From: Mucilaginibacter terrigena
GTDB taxonomy: Bacteria; Bacteroidota; Bacteroidia; Sphingobacteriales; Sphingobacteriaceae
Assembly: GCF_004168255.1 (NCBI RefSeq)
Contig: NZ_SEWG01000004.1
Coordinates: 496,001-560,000, forward strand
Length of the DNA stretch: 64,000 nt
Direction: 5' to 3'
This document shows positions 52,521 to 61,265 of the stretch, in pieces. Positions within the stretch are counted from its first letter, which is position 1, and each line of letters opens with the position of its first letter. A program made the translations under genes and the position numbers. The notes under the pieces were generated by a model, which was given only the letters and a program-made list of their open reading frames with translations, was not told the origin of the DNA and ran no database searches.

Positions 52521-53621
52521 ATGCGTGGTTTTGGATTTTCAGAGTTTAAACCAAACCAGATCCCGAAGGGCGGATTTGAAGAATTACTAAAGTTATTCCT
52601 GGAGTTACTAAACTATACCGCGGGCGATGCCGGGGAGGCTTTGGCCTGGCTTAACGAGTTGGATAAGCAATACAACATCACCAATGACGAATATGGCATG
52701 GGCGATTTTATTGACGAGCTTAAACAAAAAGGCTACCTGAGCGAGGATAACCAAAACGGAGGGTTTAATATTACAGCCAAAACAGAGCAAAGCATCCGTC
52801 AATCGGCATTAGAAGAGATCTTTGGAAAGCTAAAAAAATCGGGCAAGGGCAACCACCGTTCGCCGCAAAGCGGGCAGGGCGATGAGAAAAACGCCGAACG
52901 CCGCGAGTTTGAATTTGGCGACAGTTTGGACCAGATAGACATGACGCAATCTATCCAGAACGCGCAGGTTAACCACGGTATAGGCGGCGATTTTATGATG
53001 ACCGAGCGCGACCTGGAGGTGGAGGAAATGGATTACAAAACCCTCACCAGCACCGTGCTGATGATAGATATATCGCACTCCATGATCCTTTACGGCGAAG
53101 ACAGGATAACCCCCGCCAAAAAAGTTGCCATGGCCCTTGCCGAACTGATCCGCACCAAATACCCTAAGGATACTTTAGATATTGTGGTTTTTGGAAACGA
53201 TGCCTGGCCCATAACCCTGCAGGACCTGCCTTATCTGCAGGTTGGCCCCTACCATACCAATACCTATGCAGGCTTAGAGCTGGCTACCGACATGCTTCGC
53301 CGCCGTAAAACGCATAACAAACAAATTTTTATGATAACCGATGGCAAGCCCACCTGTTTAAAGGAAGGAACCAAGTATTATAAAAACAGCATAGGGCTGG
53401 ATAGGAAAGTGGTAAACAAAACACTGAACATGGCCGCGCAATGCAAGAGGCTTAAAATACCTATCACCACCTTTATGATAGCTAAAGACCCCTACCTGCA
53501 GCAGTTTGTACGCAAGTTTACCGAAACCAACGGCGGCAAGGCCTTTTACAGTTCGCTTAACAATTTAGGCGAATACATTTTTGAAGACTACGCCAGGAAC
53601 AGAAGGAAGAATGTGAAGTAG
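52521..53621 (+). CDS. VWA-domain protein paired with a MoxR-like ATPase
   Basis: A 366-residue protein. The first 150 residues are helical and charged. The second half is a von Willebrand A domain with a metal-ion-dependent adhesion site: DISHS (Asp183, Ser185, Ser187), a Thr in NTYAGLELATDMLRR, and MITDGKPTC carrying the distal Asp. It belongs to the CoxE/VWA group that works with MoxR-type AAA+ ATPases as chaperones for metal insertion or complex assembly. The ATPase gene follows within 91 bases. The client is unknown. Confidence 0.8.
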   Translation: MRGFGFSEFKPNQIPKGGFEELLKLFLELLNYTAGDAGEALAWLNELDKQYNITNDEYGMGDFIDELKQKGYLSEDNQNGGFNITAKTEQSIRQSALEEIFGKLKKSGKGNHRSPQSGQGDEKNAERREFEFGDSLDQIDMTQSIQNAQVNHGIGGDFMMTERDLEVEEMDYKTLTSTVLMIDISHSMILYGEDRITPAKKVAMALAELIRTKYPKDTLDIVVFGNDAWPITLQDLPYLQVGPYHTNTYAGLELATDMLRRRKTHNKQIFMITDGKPTCLKEGTKYYKNSIGLDRKVVNKTLNMAAQCKRLKIPITTFMIAKDPYLQQFVRKFTETNGGKAFYSSLNNLGEYIFEDYARNRRKNVK

Positions 53622-53631
53622 GCCCCCCGGG

Positions 53632-53645
53632 CCCCCTGAAGGGGG
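53632..53645 (+). repeat. GC-rich hairpin between the VWA and MoxR genes
   Basis: CCCCC-TGAA-GGGGG (53632-53645 region), followed by A-rich DNA and two direct copies of ATCGGTGAAATC (53670-53681 and 53689-53700), 19 bases apart. No T run on the coding strand. Confidence 0.5.
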
Positions 53646-53711
53646 AGCAAAAAAAGAAATTTTCATATCATCGGTGAAATCAAAATCAATCGGTGAAATC
53701 TTAATAATAAC

Positions 53712-55211
53712 ATGGATATAAAAAATATAAAAACCCTTGGCGAGCTTAAGAAAACAGGCTATAAAAGCCGGTCGGTTAAGGATGAGCTGAGGGCTAACCT
53801 TATCGCGCAGCTGCAAAAAAAAGAAGGTGGTTTTGAAGGCATCATTGGTTTTGAAGATACCGTTATCCCCGATCTGCAAACCGCTATCCTATCGCGACAT
53901 AACATATTGTTGCTTGGCTTACGCGGACAGGCAAAAACACGTATTGCCCGCCTGCTGGTAAACCTGCTTGACGAGTACATCCCGTATATTGAAGGCTCGG
54001 AATTATTCGACGACCCGTTGGCACCCATATCGTGGTATGGCCACGATACGGTAGAAAGCAAAGGTGATGATACCCCCATCGGCTGGATCCACCGCAGCGA
54101 ACGCTATACCGAAAAATTGGCTACGCCGGATGTTACCGTTGCCGACCTGATAGGTGATGTTGACCCGATAAAGGCCGCCACGATGAAACTGACTTACTCC
54201 GACGAACGCGTTATCCACTTTGGGTTGATACCACGCGCGCACAGAGGCATATTCGTGATAAACGAACTGCCCGACCTGCAGGCGCGTATCCAGGTATCAC
54301 TGTTCAATATTTTACAGGAGCGCGATATCCAGATCCGTGGTTTTAAACTGCGCCTGCCTTTGGATATCCAGTTTGTGTTTACCGCCAACCCGGAGGATTA
54401 TACCAACCGTGGTTCCATCGTAACACCTTTAAAAGACCGTATAGAAAGCCAGATACTAACCCACTACCCGCGTACAGTAGAGATCTCCCGTAAAATAACC
54501 CAGCAGGAAGCCCTGCTTACGCCGGAACAGCGCGCCAATATCGAAGCCGATGGTTTGGTAAAAGATATGGTGGAGCAGATAGCTTTTGAGGCCCGTAACT
54601 CCGAGTATATCGATAAAAAATCGGGTGTATCCGCGCGGTTAACAATCTCATCGTACGAGAACCTCATCAGTAATGCCGAACGCCGCATGATTATCAATGG
54701 CGAGGTAACTACATTTGTGCGTATCTCCGATTTCCTTGGTGTTATCCCGGCTATCACCGGTAAGATCGAATTGGTTTACGAAGGCGAGTTGGAAGGCCCC
54801 GGCAAGGTTGCCAATATCCTTATCGGCAAAGCCATAAAAACATTATTGCTGCAGTTTTTCCCCGATCCCGAAAAGTCAAAAAAATCCAAGCAGCCAAACC
54901 CATATGCCGAGATCATCAACTGGTTTGGTGATGGCAACACCTTGTCGCTGGTGGATGACCTGTCGTTAGTGGATTATAAAAAGGCGCTTAATGCCGTACC
55001 GGGATTAAAGGATGTGGTCAAAAAGTTCCATCCTAAGCTGAGCGAGAACCAAACACTACTGTTAATGGAGTTTATCCTGCATGGTTTGGCCGAGTTTTCG
55101 CAGTTAAGTAAGGGGTTCCTTGATAATGGTTTCGCTTTTTCGGATATGTTTAACAGCTTGTTTAACTTAGAGCCCGATGACGACGACCTTGATCTTGACG
55201 ACCGTTACTAA
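53712..55211 (+). CDS. MoxR/ChlI-type AAA+ ATPase
   Basis: This 499-residue protein has the AAA+ core related to Mg-chelatase subunit I. Walker A is GLRGQAKT (69-76). The Walker B region GIFVINELPDL has Asn184 in the place of the usual Asp, but Glu185 is kept. Sensor 1 is TANPEDYTNRG. A DISWYGHD-like and LIGDVDPIKA insertion and the tail D-rich cluster (EPDDDDLDLDD) are also present. Its partner VWA gene is directly upstream. It probably remodels a protein or metal-cofactor client. Whether the Asn reduces hydrolysis is not known. Confidence 0.82.
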   Translation: MDIKNIKTLGELKKTGYKSRSVKDELRANLIAQLQKKEGGFEGIIGFEDTVIPDLQTAILSRHNILLLGLRGQAKTRIARLLVNLLDEYIPYIEGSELFDDPLAPISWYGHDTVESKGDDTPIGWIHRSERYTEKLATPDVTVADLIGDVDPIKAATMKLTYSDERVIHFGLIPRAHRGIFVINELPDLQARIQVSLFNILQERDIQIRGFKLRLPLDIQFVFTANPEDYTNRGSIVTPLKDRIESQILTHYPRTVEISRKITQQEALLTPEQRANIEADGLVKDMVEQIAFEARNSEYIDKKSGVSARLTISSYENLISNAERRMIINGEVTTFVRISDFLGVIPAITGKIELVYEGELEGPGKVANILIGKAIKTLLLQFFPDPEKSKKSKQPNPYAEIINWFGDGNTLSLVDDLSLVDYKKALNAVPGLKDVVKKFHPKLSENQTLLLMEFILHGLAEFSQLSKGFLDNGFAFSDMFNSLFNLEPDDDDLDLDDRY

Positions 55212-55232
55212 TTATTCACCATTTTAAGCATA

Positions 55233-56501
55233 ATGCAGGGACCGCTTTTAACCATATTATTTGTAATTGTACTATTAGTCTTCGATTTTTATATCCTGAA
55301 AGGCTTTAGGGCAGCATTCAAAAAATGGCGGTTCCCGGTGTGGTTTGTAGTTTTATATTGGTTAAGCGCTGTATTTTTTATTACCATTTTGTTGGTTGGC
55401 ATATATTCGCCTTTAAACGCCGGTAAAAGGGCGGGGTTACTTTTTGGATATACACTGGTATTTATATTTAAATTCAGTTTCCTCTTCTTCGTTTTTATTG
55501 ACGACATACGCCGAGGCGTTATTTATTTGTTCAGGAAAAATAAGAAGCCTGCTACAGATACCCCTTTAACCGAAAATAATCCCGATGCTATCCCACGTTC
55601 GGAGTTTTTGATGAAGGCGGGGCTGCTGTCGGGTTTTGTGCCGCTGGTAGCTATAAAACTCAGCATGAGCAAAGGCTGCTACGATTATCATGTGCGTTAC
55701 GTCGATCTTTACCTGCCTAACTTGCCCAAAGCTTTCGATGGCATGAAGGTAGGGCAGATCTCTGATATCCATTCGGGTGGCTTTTATAACAAAACCGCGG
55801 TTAAAGGAGGTGTAGATATGCTGCAGCGCGAAAAGCCCGATGTAACATTTTTTACCGGCGACCTGGTAAACGGCGCTGCCTGGGAAATGAGGGACTACCA
55901 GGACCTGTTCGCGAAGGTAAAGGCACCGCTTGGTGTTTACTCTATTTTAGGCAATCACGATTATGGCGATTATGGCACTTGGCCATCGCTTGCAGCCAAA
56001 CAAAAAAACAATGCCGATATTATTGCCACCCATAAAAATATGGGCTGGGATATTCTGATAGACGAGAACCGCCGCCTAAAGGTGGGTAACGAGGAAATTG
56101 GCATTTTAGGCATTGGCAACTGGGGCGAAATGAGCCGTTTCCCTAAATACGGCAAAATGGAAGAGGCTGTAAAAAATACAGCTGACCTGCCGGTTAAGCT
56201 GCTCCTGTCGCACGATCCATCGCACTGGCGGGCCGAAGTGATACCCAAATACCCACAGATAGACGCGGTATTTGCAGGGCACACCCACGGCCTGCAGTTT
56301 GGCATCCGCACCAAAGAATTCCAATGGAGCCCTATAGAATACGTATACTCTGAGTGGGCCGGCCTGTACCGCGAAAAGCACCAGCAAATTTATGTAAACG
56401 TTGGTTACGGCTTTGCAGGCATCAGGGGCAGAGTTGGCATACTACCCGAGATAACCATATTTACCTTAAAGGCCGGCGAAGACCCCGGGTTAAAGGTATA
56501 G
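55233..56501 (+). CDS. Membrane-bound metallophosphoesterase
   Basis: A 422-residue protein with four N-terminal membrane helices (about 1-110) and a periplasm- or cytoplasm-facing calcineurin-like phosphoesterase domain. The motifs are DIH (178-180), GDLVN, GNHD (240-243), LLSHDP and GHTHG, the complete di-metal centre. Proteins of this design (YkuE-like) hydrolyse phosphoesters, possibly lipid-linked such as UDP-2,3-diacylglucosamine or phospholipids. It starts 22 bases after the MoxR gene and may share its transcript. Substrate unknown. Confidence 0.82.
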   Translation: MQGPLLTILFVIVLLVFDFYILKGFRAAFKKWRFPVWFVVLYWLSAVFFITILLVGIYSPLNAGKRAGLLFGYTLVFIFKFSFLFFVFIDDIRRGVIYLFRKNKKPATDTPLTENNPDAIPRSEFLMKAGLLSGFVPLVAIKLSMSKGCYDYHVRYVDLYLPNLPKAFDGMKVGQISDIHSGGFYNKTAVKGGVDMLQREKPDVTFFTGDLVNGAAWEMRDYQDLFAKVKAPLGVYSILGNHDYGDYGTWPSLAAKQKNNADIIATHKNMGWDILIDENRRLKVGNEEIGILGIGNWGEMSRFPKYGKMEEAVKNTADLPVKLLLSHDPSHWRAEVIPKYPQIDAVFAGHTHGLQFGIRTKEFQWSPIEYVYSEWAGLYREKHQQIYVNVGYGFAGIRGRVGILPEITIFTLKAGEDPGLKV

Positions 56502-56511
56502 TAAAATTTAT

Positions 56512-56628
56512 GCAGTCGCCCGGCTCCAGCCGGACGACAATTATTACGCGGTGTCCCGCCGCAACATAACATCTATGGCGGCCGGAGGCCTTACAATAGC
56601 GGTCACCCGGCTGGAGCCGGGCGACTGC
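56512..56628. repeat. 117-bp element with perfect 22-bp inverted ends
   Basis: The left arm 56512-56533 (starts GCAGTCGCCCGG) is the exact reverse complement of the right arm 56607-56628. The interior has smaller GGCGG/CCGCC-type complementarity. It is much richer in GC than the surrounding spacer, so it is likely a dispersed, mobile or repetitive element. Confidence 0.85.
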
Positions 56629-56681
56629 GGTGAAAATAATTATTTATTTTTTATCGCTATTCCTGTATTTTAGCAACACCG

Positions 56682-57578
56682 ATGAAAAAAGCCTTCCAAA
56701 GCGCATTTGATTTTCTGCTTTTCAGTAACATCTTCATGTCGTTATGTGCGGTGGCGCAGGCACTGGTTACTTTTCGCCTGATAGATTCCAAGCCCGTTTA
56801 TACGGTAGTAGGCCTGTTGTTTAGTTCAACACTGGGCATTTATAATTTCAGCATCCTGTTAAGTAAACCCAAACATCCCCAGCAATCGCCATATAAGCGT
56901 GTGCGCTGGTTCTTTTCTCACTACAGGCTTATGGTCACCTTTACCATGATCTCCCTGCTATCGCTAATCCCATTGTTCTTTTTATTATCGATGGAGTCGC
57001 GCATCCTGCTGATATTTTTGTCCATATTATCTTTTTGCTACAGCCTGCCCCTGTTTACAGTTGGCGACCAAAAGTTTGGCCTGCGTAATATTCCCGGCCT
57101 AAAAACTTTCCTGATAACCCTGGTATGGACCATGAGTTGTGTGTTGCTGCCTGTGCTGGAAGCACAAGACCTCCACATGGCGGATATCTCTACACGCGAT
57201 ATCACTATCCTGATAGCCAAGCGGTTTTTAATAATAGCCGCGCTTACCATTCCCTTTGATATCCGCGACCTGTTCAGCGACCGCCAGGCGGGCTTAAAAA
57301 CTATCCCCGTAGCCTGGGGCGAAAAAAACGCATATTTGTTTTGTCAGTTCCTGCTTGCGGGGTACATCGTATTACTTTTCATGTTCAGGAATAATGGTTT
57401 TAGCCTTGATTTTTGGGCTTTAACCATAACCGCCATTTTAATGGGCTGGCTTATATTTAAATCCAAATGGGAGAAGGATGAATATTATTACTTTTTTTAT
57501 TTAGATGGCGTATTGATACTGCAGTACGTTTTTATGCTGGGCTTCAGTTTGTTTTTTGGCGATAGCTATGCCGGGTAA
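56682..57578 (+). CDS. UbiA-like membrane prenyltransferase homologue
   Basis: The 298-residue protein has eight to nine membrane helices. FDIRDLFSDRQAGLKTIPVAWGEKNA matches the second aspartate-rich region of UbiA-family prenyltransferases (DxxxDxxxG-KT-P). The first region, which should read NDxxDxxxD, is GIYNFSILLSKPKHP here and lacks the aspartates. The protein may therefore use a different substrate, or be inactive as a prenyltransferase. Its stop overlaps the start of a methyltransferase gene by 11 bases, which suggests joint work on a lipid or quinone-like compound. Confidence 0.65.
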   Translation: MKKAFQSAFDFLLFSNIFMSLCAVAQALVTFRLIDSKPVYTVVGLLFSSTLGIYNFSILLSKPKHPQQSPYKRVRWFFSHYRLMVTFTMISLLSLIPLFFLLSMESRILLIFLSILSFCYSLPLFTVGDQKFGLRNIPGLKTFLITLVWTMSCVLLPVLEAQDLHMADISTRDITILIAKRFLIIAALTIPFDIRDLFSDRQAGLKTIPVAWGEKNAYLFCQFLLAGYIVLLFMFRNNGFSLDFWALTITAILMGWLIFKSKWEKDEYYYFFYLDGVLILQYVFMLGFSLFFGDSYAG

Positions 57579-58194
57579 TTACGATAATTCGGCCCGTTTT
57601 TACGATACCCTTTCGCGGTTGGTTTTTGGCAGGGCGCTGGTTGATGCGCAGGTTTACCTGTTACCTCATATCCCCAAAAACTCAAATATTATTATTGCTG
57701 GCGGCGGTACCGGTTGGGTGCTGGAAGAAATAACCAAATTGCATCCGGCGGGGTTAAGTATTACGTACGTAGAGTTATCAGCCAATATGATGGCCATCTC
57801 CAGGAAAAGAAACACCGGCCAAAATAAAATAACCTGGATAAACAAGGGGATAGAGCAATTGGGCCTGTCGCCCGATTTTGATATGGTGATAACCCCTTTC
57901 CTGTTCGATAACTTTACCGAAGCTACCTTGCCCGTAATATTCACGCACATACACCAGGCATTAAAACCCGGCGGCCATTGGCTTTATACCGATTTTCAAC
58001 TTACCGGTAAATGGTGGCAGTACGCTATGCTGAAAAGCATGCTGCTATTTTTTAAAATACTTTGCGGGGTACAATCATGGCGCCTGCCCAATGTAGCCGG
58101 GCAATTCAATAATTATGGGTATGAGGTTGTTGATGAGAAAAGTTTTTTTGGAGAATTTGTGGTGAGTAAAGTTTACAAAAAGCCGGTTCAATAG
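57568..58194 (+). CDS. Class I SAM-dependent methyltransferase
   Basis: This 208-residue methyltransferase has the SAM-binding motif IIAGGGTGWVLEEI (about 41-54), an acidic motif II (YVELSANMM), and ALKPGGHWLYTDF (post-I motif). It begins inside the stop codon region of the UbiA-like gene, so the two are translationally coupled. The protein may methylate the product of that membrane enzyme. I used ATG 57568; a TTG four codons upstream is less likely. Confidence 0.75.
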   Translation: MPGNYDNSARFYDTLSRLVFGRALVDAQVYLLPHIPKNSNIIIAGGGTGWVLEEITKLHPAGLSITYVELSANMMAISRKRNTGQNKITWINKGIEQLGLSPDFDMVITPFLFDNFTEATLPVIFTHIHQALKPGGHWLYTDFQLTGKWWQYAMLKSMLLFFKILCGVQSWRLPNVAGQFNNYGYEVVDEKSFFGEFVVSKVYKKPVQ

Positions 58195-58219
58195 TGTTTA
58201 TTAACCTTTTACTTTTTGT

Positions 58220-58227
58220 TATATTTG
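58220..58227 (+). promoter_or_regulatory. TAnnTTTG box directly before the PIN antitoxin
   Basis: TATATTTG, 3 nt before ATG 58231. Predicts a leaderless toxin-antitoxin transcript. Confidence 0.55.
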
Positions 58228-58230
58228 AGT

Positions 58231-58425
58231 ATGGAAAGATTAACAATACAAATTCCTGAAAAAAAATCCAAATTGATAAAATCTTTGCTCAAAGAGTTAG
58301 GCGCAACCATTGAACCTGATATTTTAAAGCTTACAAAAGAATTTGATAGTAGGGGTAAAACAGATGAGATACCGACTATGGATGAGATTGTAGCAGAAAT
58401 TAGGGCTTATAGGGCAGGCAAATAG
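58231..58425 (+). CDS. Antitoxin-like protein of a PIN toxin-antitoxin pair
   Basis: A 64-residue protein starting ERLTIQIPEKKSKLIKSLLKELGATIEPD with a Lys-rich helix and an acidic C-terminus (TMDEIVAEIRAYRAG). The short length, ribbon-like beginning and position 1 base before a PIN toxin gene fit a type II antitoxin. A DNA-binding fold is not proven. I used ATG 58231; a longer frame from 58216 overlaps the promoter box. Confidence 0.7.
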   Translation: MERLTIQIPEKKSKLIKSLLKELGATIEPDILKLTKEFDSRGKTDEIPTMDEIVAEIRAYRAGK

Positions 58426-58426
58426 A

Positions 58427-58834
58427 ATGACAATTGTTTTAGATTGTAACATTTGGCTTTCGCTTGCAATTAGCCGGCAAACAAATTTTTTATACCAGCT
58501 TCAGAAAAGTGGCATAAATGTAGCAACATGCCAGGATTTGTTTGAAGAGTTATCCAATGTGCTGTCACGATCAAAGTTTAAGAAATATTTTAGTGATGTT
58601 GATATCAAAAACTTGCTTGACATATATAACTTAATAACAAACACTTACCATATTTCCAAAATAGAACGGGTAGTATCCGACAAAAAAGACAACTATCTTT
58701 TTGCCTTAAGCAAAATGGCAAAGGCAGATTATTTTATCACCGGCGATAAATTATTGCTACAGGTTAATAAATACGAACTTACCTTGATGGTTACTTTATC
58801 TGATTTTAAAAAGATCGTCGCTGCAAACTTCTAA
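58427..58834 (+). CDS. PIN-family ribonuclease toxin
   Basis: The 135-residue toxin begins TIVLDCNIWLSLAIS with the first metal-binding Asp (residue 5). It then has FEELSNVLSRSKF with the next acidic residue and SDKKDNYLFALSKMAKADYFITGDKLLL with the last two Asp residues. All four positions of the COG1569-type PIN active site are present. It probably cuts RNA. It follows its antitoxin by 1 base and converges with a response-regulator gene that overlaps its end by 4 bases. Confidence 0.82.
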   Translation: MTIVLDCNIWLSLAISRQTNFLYQLQKSGINVATCQDLFEELSNVLSRSKFKKYFSDVDIKNLLDIYNLITNTYHISKIERVVSDKKDNYLFALSKMAKADYFITGDKLLLQVNKYELTLMVTLSDFKKIVAANF

Positions 58835-59517
58835 TAAACAAACTTATACCCTATCCCCCTTACGGTTTGCAGGTAGGTTGGCGAATCGGGGTTGTTCTCA
58901 ATCTTTTTGCGCAGGCGTACAATGTGCATGTCCAACGTGCGGGTGTTTACATCGGCGTTGTAGCCCCAAACCTCCATCATCAGCTCTTCGCGGTTTATCA
59001 CCTTGTTTTTATTTTTAAGGAAGTATAGTAATATACGGTTCTCAAGAATAGTAAGTTCGGTTTTGCGGCCATCACGTATCAACAGGTGGGTGTTGGGCAG
59101 GTGCTCCATATTGCCAAACTTATGCGATTCGGTCTTCTCGTTGTTCAGCGAAAATTTGATCTTGCTATCTATCATCGCCACCAGCACATCCATATTAAAC
59201 GGCTTGGTAATATAGTCGCTTACGCCGAAGTTATAGGCACCTATCTTATCAATATCCTGGGCTTTAGCGGTCGTCATGATCACCAGTTTATCAAATCCTT
59301 TTTCGCGCAGGCTGGCACACACTTCGCTGCCTTGCTTGCCGGGCAGCATCCAGTCAAGCAGTACAATATCCGGCTGTTCTTCCAGTATCATGGCTTCTGC
59401 TTCTTCGCCGTTGCCGCTTTCCAAAACTTTGTAACCTTCGCTTTGCAGCCGCTCGGAAACTAAAAACCTAAGGTTCTCGTCGTCCTCAACCAATGCTATT
59501 TTAATTTCTTTGTTCAT
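58831..59517 (-). CDS. OmpR/PhoB-family response regulator
   Basis: A 228-residue two-domain regulator. The receiver domain has EDDENL (11-16), the phosphorylated Asp55 in LLDWMLPG, a Thr in IMTTAKAQD and the conserved Lys in ITKPFN. The C-terminal winged helix (about 135-228) has the NREELMMEVWGYNADVNTRTLDMHIVRLRKKI and TVRGIGYKF signatures of the OmpR group. It is the partner of the histidine kinase just upstream and resembles the RprY regulators of Bacteroides. Confidence 0.9.
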   Translation of the reverse strand: MNKEIKIALVEDDENLRFLVSERLQSEGYKVLESGNGEEAEAMILEEQPDIVLLDWMLPGKQGSEVCASLREKGFDKLVIMTTAKAQDIDKIGAYNFGVSDYITKPFNMDVLVAMIDSKIKFSLNNEKTESHKFGNMEHLPNTHLLIRDGRKTELTILENRILLYFLKNKNKVINREELMMEVWGYNADVNTRTLDMHIVRLRKKIENNPDSPTYLQTVRGIGYKFVY

Positions 59518-59535
59518 CGCTTATCAATATGTTTT

Positions 59536-59603
59536 GCACCTACGGAGCAAATGAATTGTATTTTTGTTTTATCTACAAATCGGTTGCTCCTGCGGAGCAT
59601 CCA
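59536..59603. repeat. Inverted repeat between kinase and regulator genes
   Basis: GGAGCAA (59544-59550) pairs with TTGCTCC (59583-59589), and the hairpin GCTCC-TGC-GGAGC lies at 59585-59597. Similar GGAGCA elements may be dispersed in the genome. The spacer lacks a promoter box I can identify. Confidence 0.55.
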
Positions 59604-59615
59604 TTTCTGTCTTTA

Positions 59616-61259
59616 TTAAACCCCTAAAGGCAACGTAACTGTAAACGTCGAACCTTCATTTATCTTGCTGGTCACGCTTATTTCGCCGTCCATAAAGTTA
59701 ACCAGTTCTTTACAAAAAGCAAGGCCAAGGCCCACGCTCCCGTTTTGGTTATATTGGTTCTCTATCCGGTAAAATTTTTTAAACACATCGCCATGCTCGT
59801 ACCGGGCCATGCCTATTCCTTTATCCGTAAATGAAATTACAATATTGCGCTTTTCGGGCTTTATATTTATAAATAATTCTTTTTTGCCGGGGTGCGAATA
59901 TTTATACGCGTTCTCCATCAGGTTTTGGAACACGCTGCCTAACAGTACGGGGTCGCTATAAAACCCGCTTACATTTTCGATATTATAGGTAAGGTTAAAA
60001 TCAGGATATTTTATTTTAAAGGTATCAATATACCCCTTAACAAATTGCTGCAGGTTTATTTCCTCGCGTTTAACCGTTATCGATTTATTTTCCAGTTGCG
60101 TAAACGATAGCAGCTTGTTCATCAGCTCGTTTAGCTTATCTGCCTCCTCGTCCAGTATTTTACCGTAATGCCTTCGCTGCCGTTCGCTTAATTCCGCATC
60201 CCCCTTCAGGTTCGAGCCGGCTATTTTTATAACACTTACCGGTGTTTTAAACTCGTGGGTAAAGTTGTTTATAAAATCGTACTGCAGCTTAAACACTTTT
60301 AAGTTGATATTAAGGTTACGGTATATCAGCCAGCCAATAAGCACCAGGAAGAAATATATAAGCAGCACAATAGCGCCGATGGGCAAAAAGCGGCGGTCTA
60401 TTTCGTGGTCGAGGTGTTCGTTAGTGGAGATAAAGTAGAGCTTGAAATTAGAGAAAGCACCGGTCAATGCCGCCTCGGTTACCTTACGGCCGCCGTCTAA
60501 ATCAAGCGGATCGTACACCACGGGTTGTATGGTAACTTGCTGGTATAACTCGGGATGCGTGTTTTTTACTTTAAGCTGGTGGGCATCAAGCAAAAAGGTC
60601 ATCATATTTTGTTTATAAAATGCCTTAACGTTGCCATTCTTCAGTAACGACTGGTAGATCCTGATATCTTCCCTGCGGGGGATGTTAAGATAACTTATCT
60701 TATCGGGGGTAACATTATAAAATGTGCGGAAGATCTCGTCCTGTGTGGGCAGCCTTGAAGTATCTGCAACGCTTATAAAATTGCTCAGCTTTAGGGCCAT
60801 CTGCTTAAAGTCGTCGGTATTTGACCATGCCATATCTTTAGCGCCCTTTACGTTGCCATGCTTAGGTTTATACTGGTAAACAGCCTTTACCGATATCCCC
60901 TGGTTATGGGTAATAGTTGCCTTTGATGCCGGGTTACTGATCTGCAGATCGTAAAACAAAACCCTGCGTACAAAGGGGTAACTTTTAAAAACCGTAGCCG
61001 AATAATTTGCCGCCGATGCCGAATCCAGGAAACCCTGGTAGGAGGTTATCTCGGGTATTTTAAGCTGGAAGAAATCGTTATACGGCTTAACAGTTTGGTC
61101 GAGCACTTCAATCTTCTTTGATGCAAACTCGTTCTCGACGTACTTAGCCGTTAAGTTGTAAGATATGATCACGGCAATAACAAGGCTTACCGTTATCAGT
61201 ACCAGGAAAGCGGTTATCAGCGAAAAATTTTTGCGGTATATACTTTTCTGCGCTTTCAT
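59616..61259 (-). CDS. Membrane sensor histidine kinase
   Basis: This 547-residue kinase has one N-terminal helix (about 13-35), an extracytoplasmic sensor region (about 36-285), a second helix (about 287-310), then the cytoplasmic kinase core. The H-box is NNFTHEFKTPVSVIK (His335), followed by NLMENAYKYS (N box), DKGIGMA (G1) and GSVGLGLAFCKELV (G2). It is an RprX-type sensor kinase for the downstream OmpR-family regulator. Its signal is unknown; the gene order with the S9 peptidase suggests a link to envelope peptides. Confidence 0.9.
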   Translation of the reverse strand: MKAQKSIYRKNFSLITAFLVLITVSLVIAVIISYNLTAKYVENEFASKKIEVLDQTVKPYNDFFQLKIPEITSYQGFLDSASAANYSATVFKSYPFVRRVLFYDLQISNPASKATITHNQGISVKAVYQYKPKHGNVKGAKDMAWSNTDDFKQMALKLSNFISVADTSRLPTQDEIFRTFYNVTPDKISYLNIPRREDIRIYQSLLKNGNVKAFYKQNMMTFLLDAHQLKVKNTHPELYQQVTIQPVVYDPLDLDGGRKVTEAALTGAFSNFKLYFISTNEHLDHEIDRRFLPIGAIVLLIYFFLVLIGWLIYRNLNINLKVFKLQYDFINNFTHEFKTPVSVIKIAGSNLKGDAELSERQRRHYGKILDEEADKLNELMNKLLSFTQLENKSITVKREEINLQQFVKGYIDTFKIKYPDFNLTYNIENVSGFYSDPVLLGSVFQNLMENAYKYSHPGKKELFINIKPEKRNIVISFTDKGIGMARYEHGDVFKKFYRIENQYNQNGSVGLGLAFCKELVNFMDGEISVTSKINEGSTFTVTLPLGV

Positions 61260-61265
61260 AACAGG

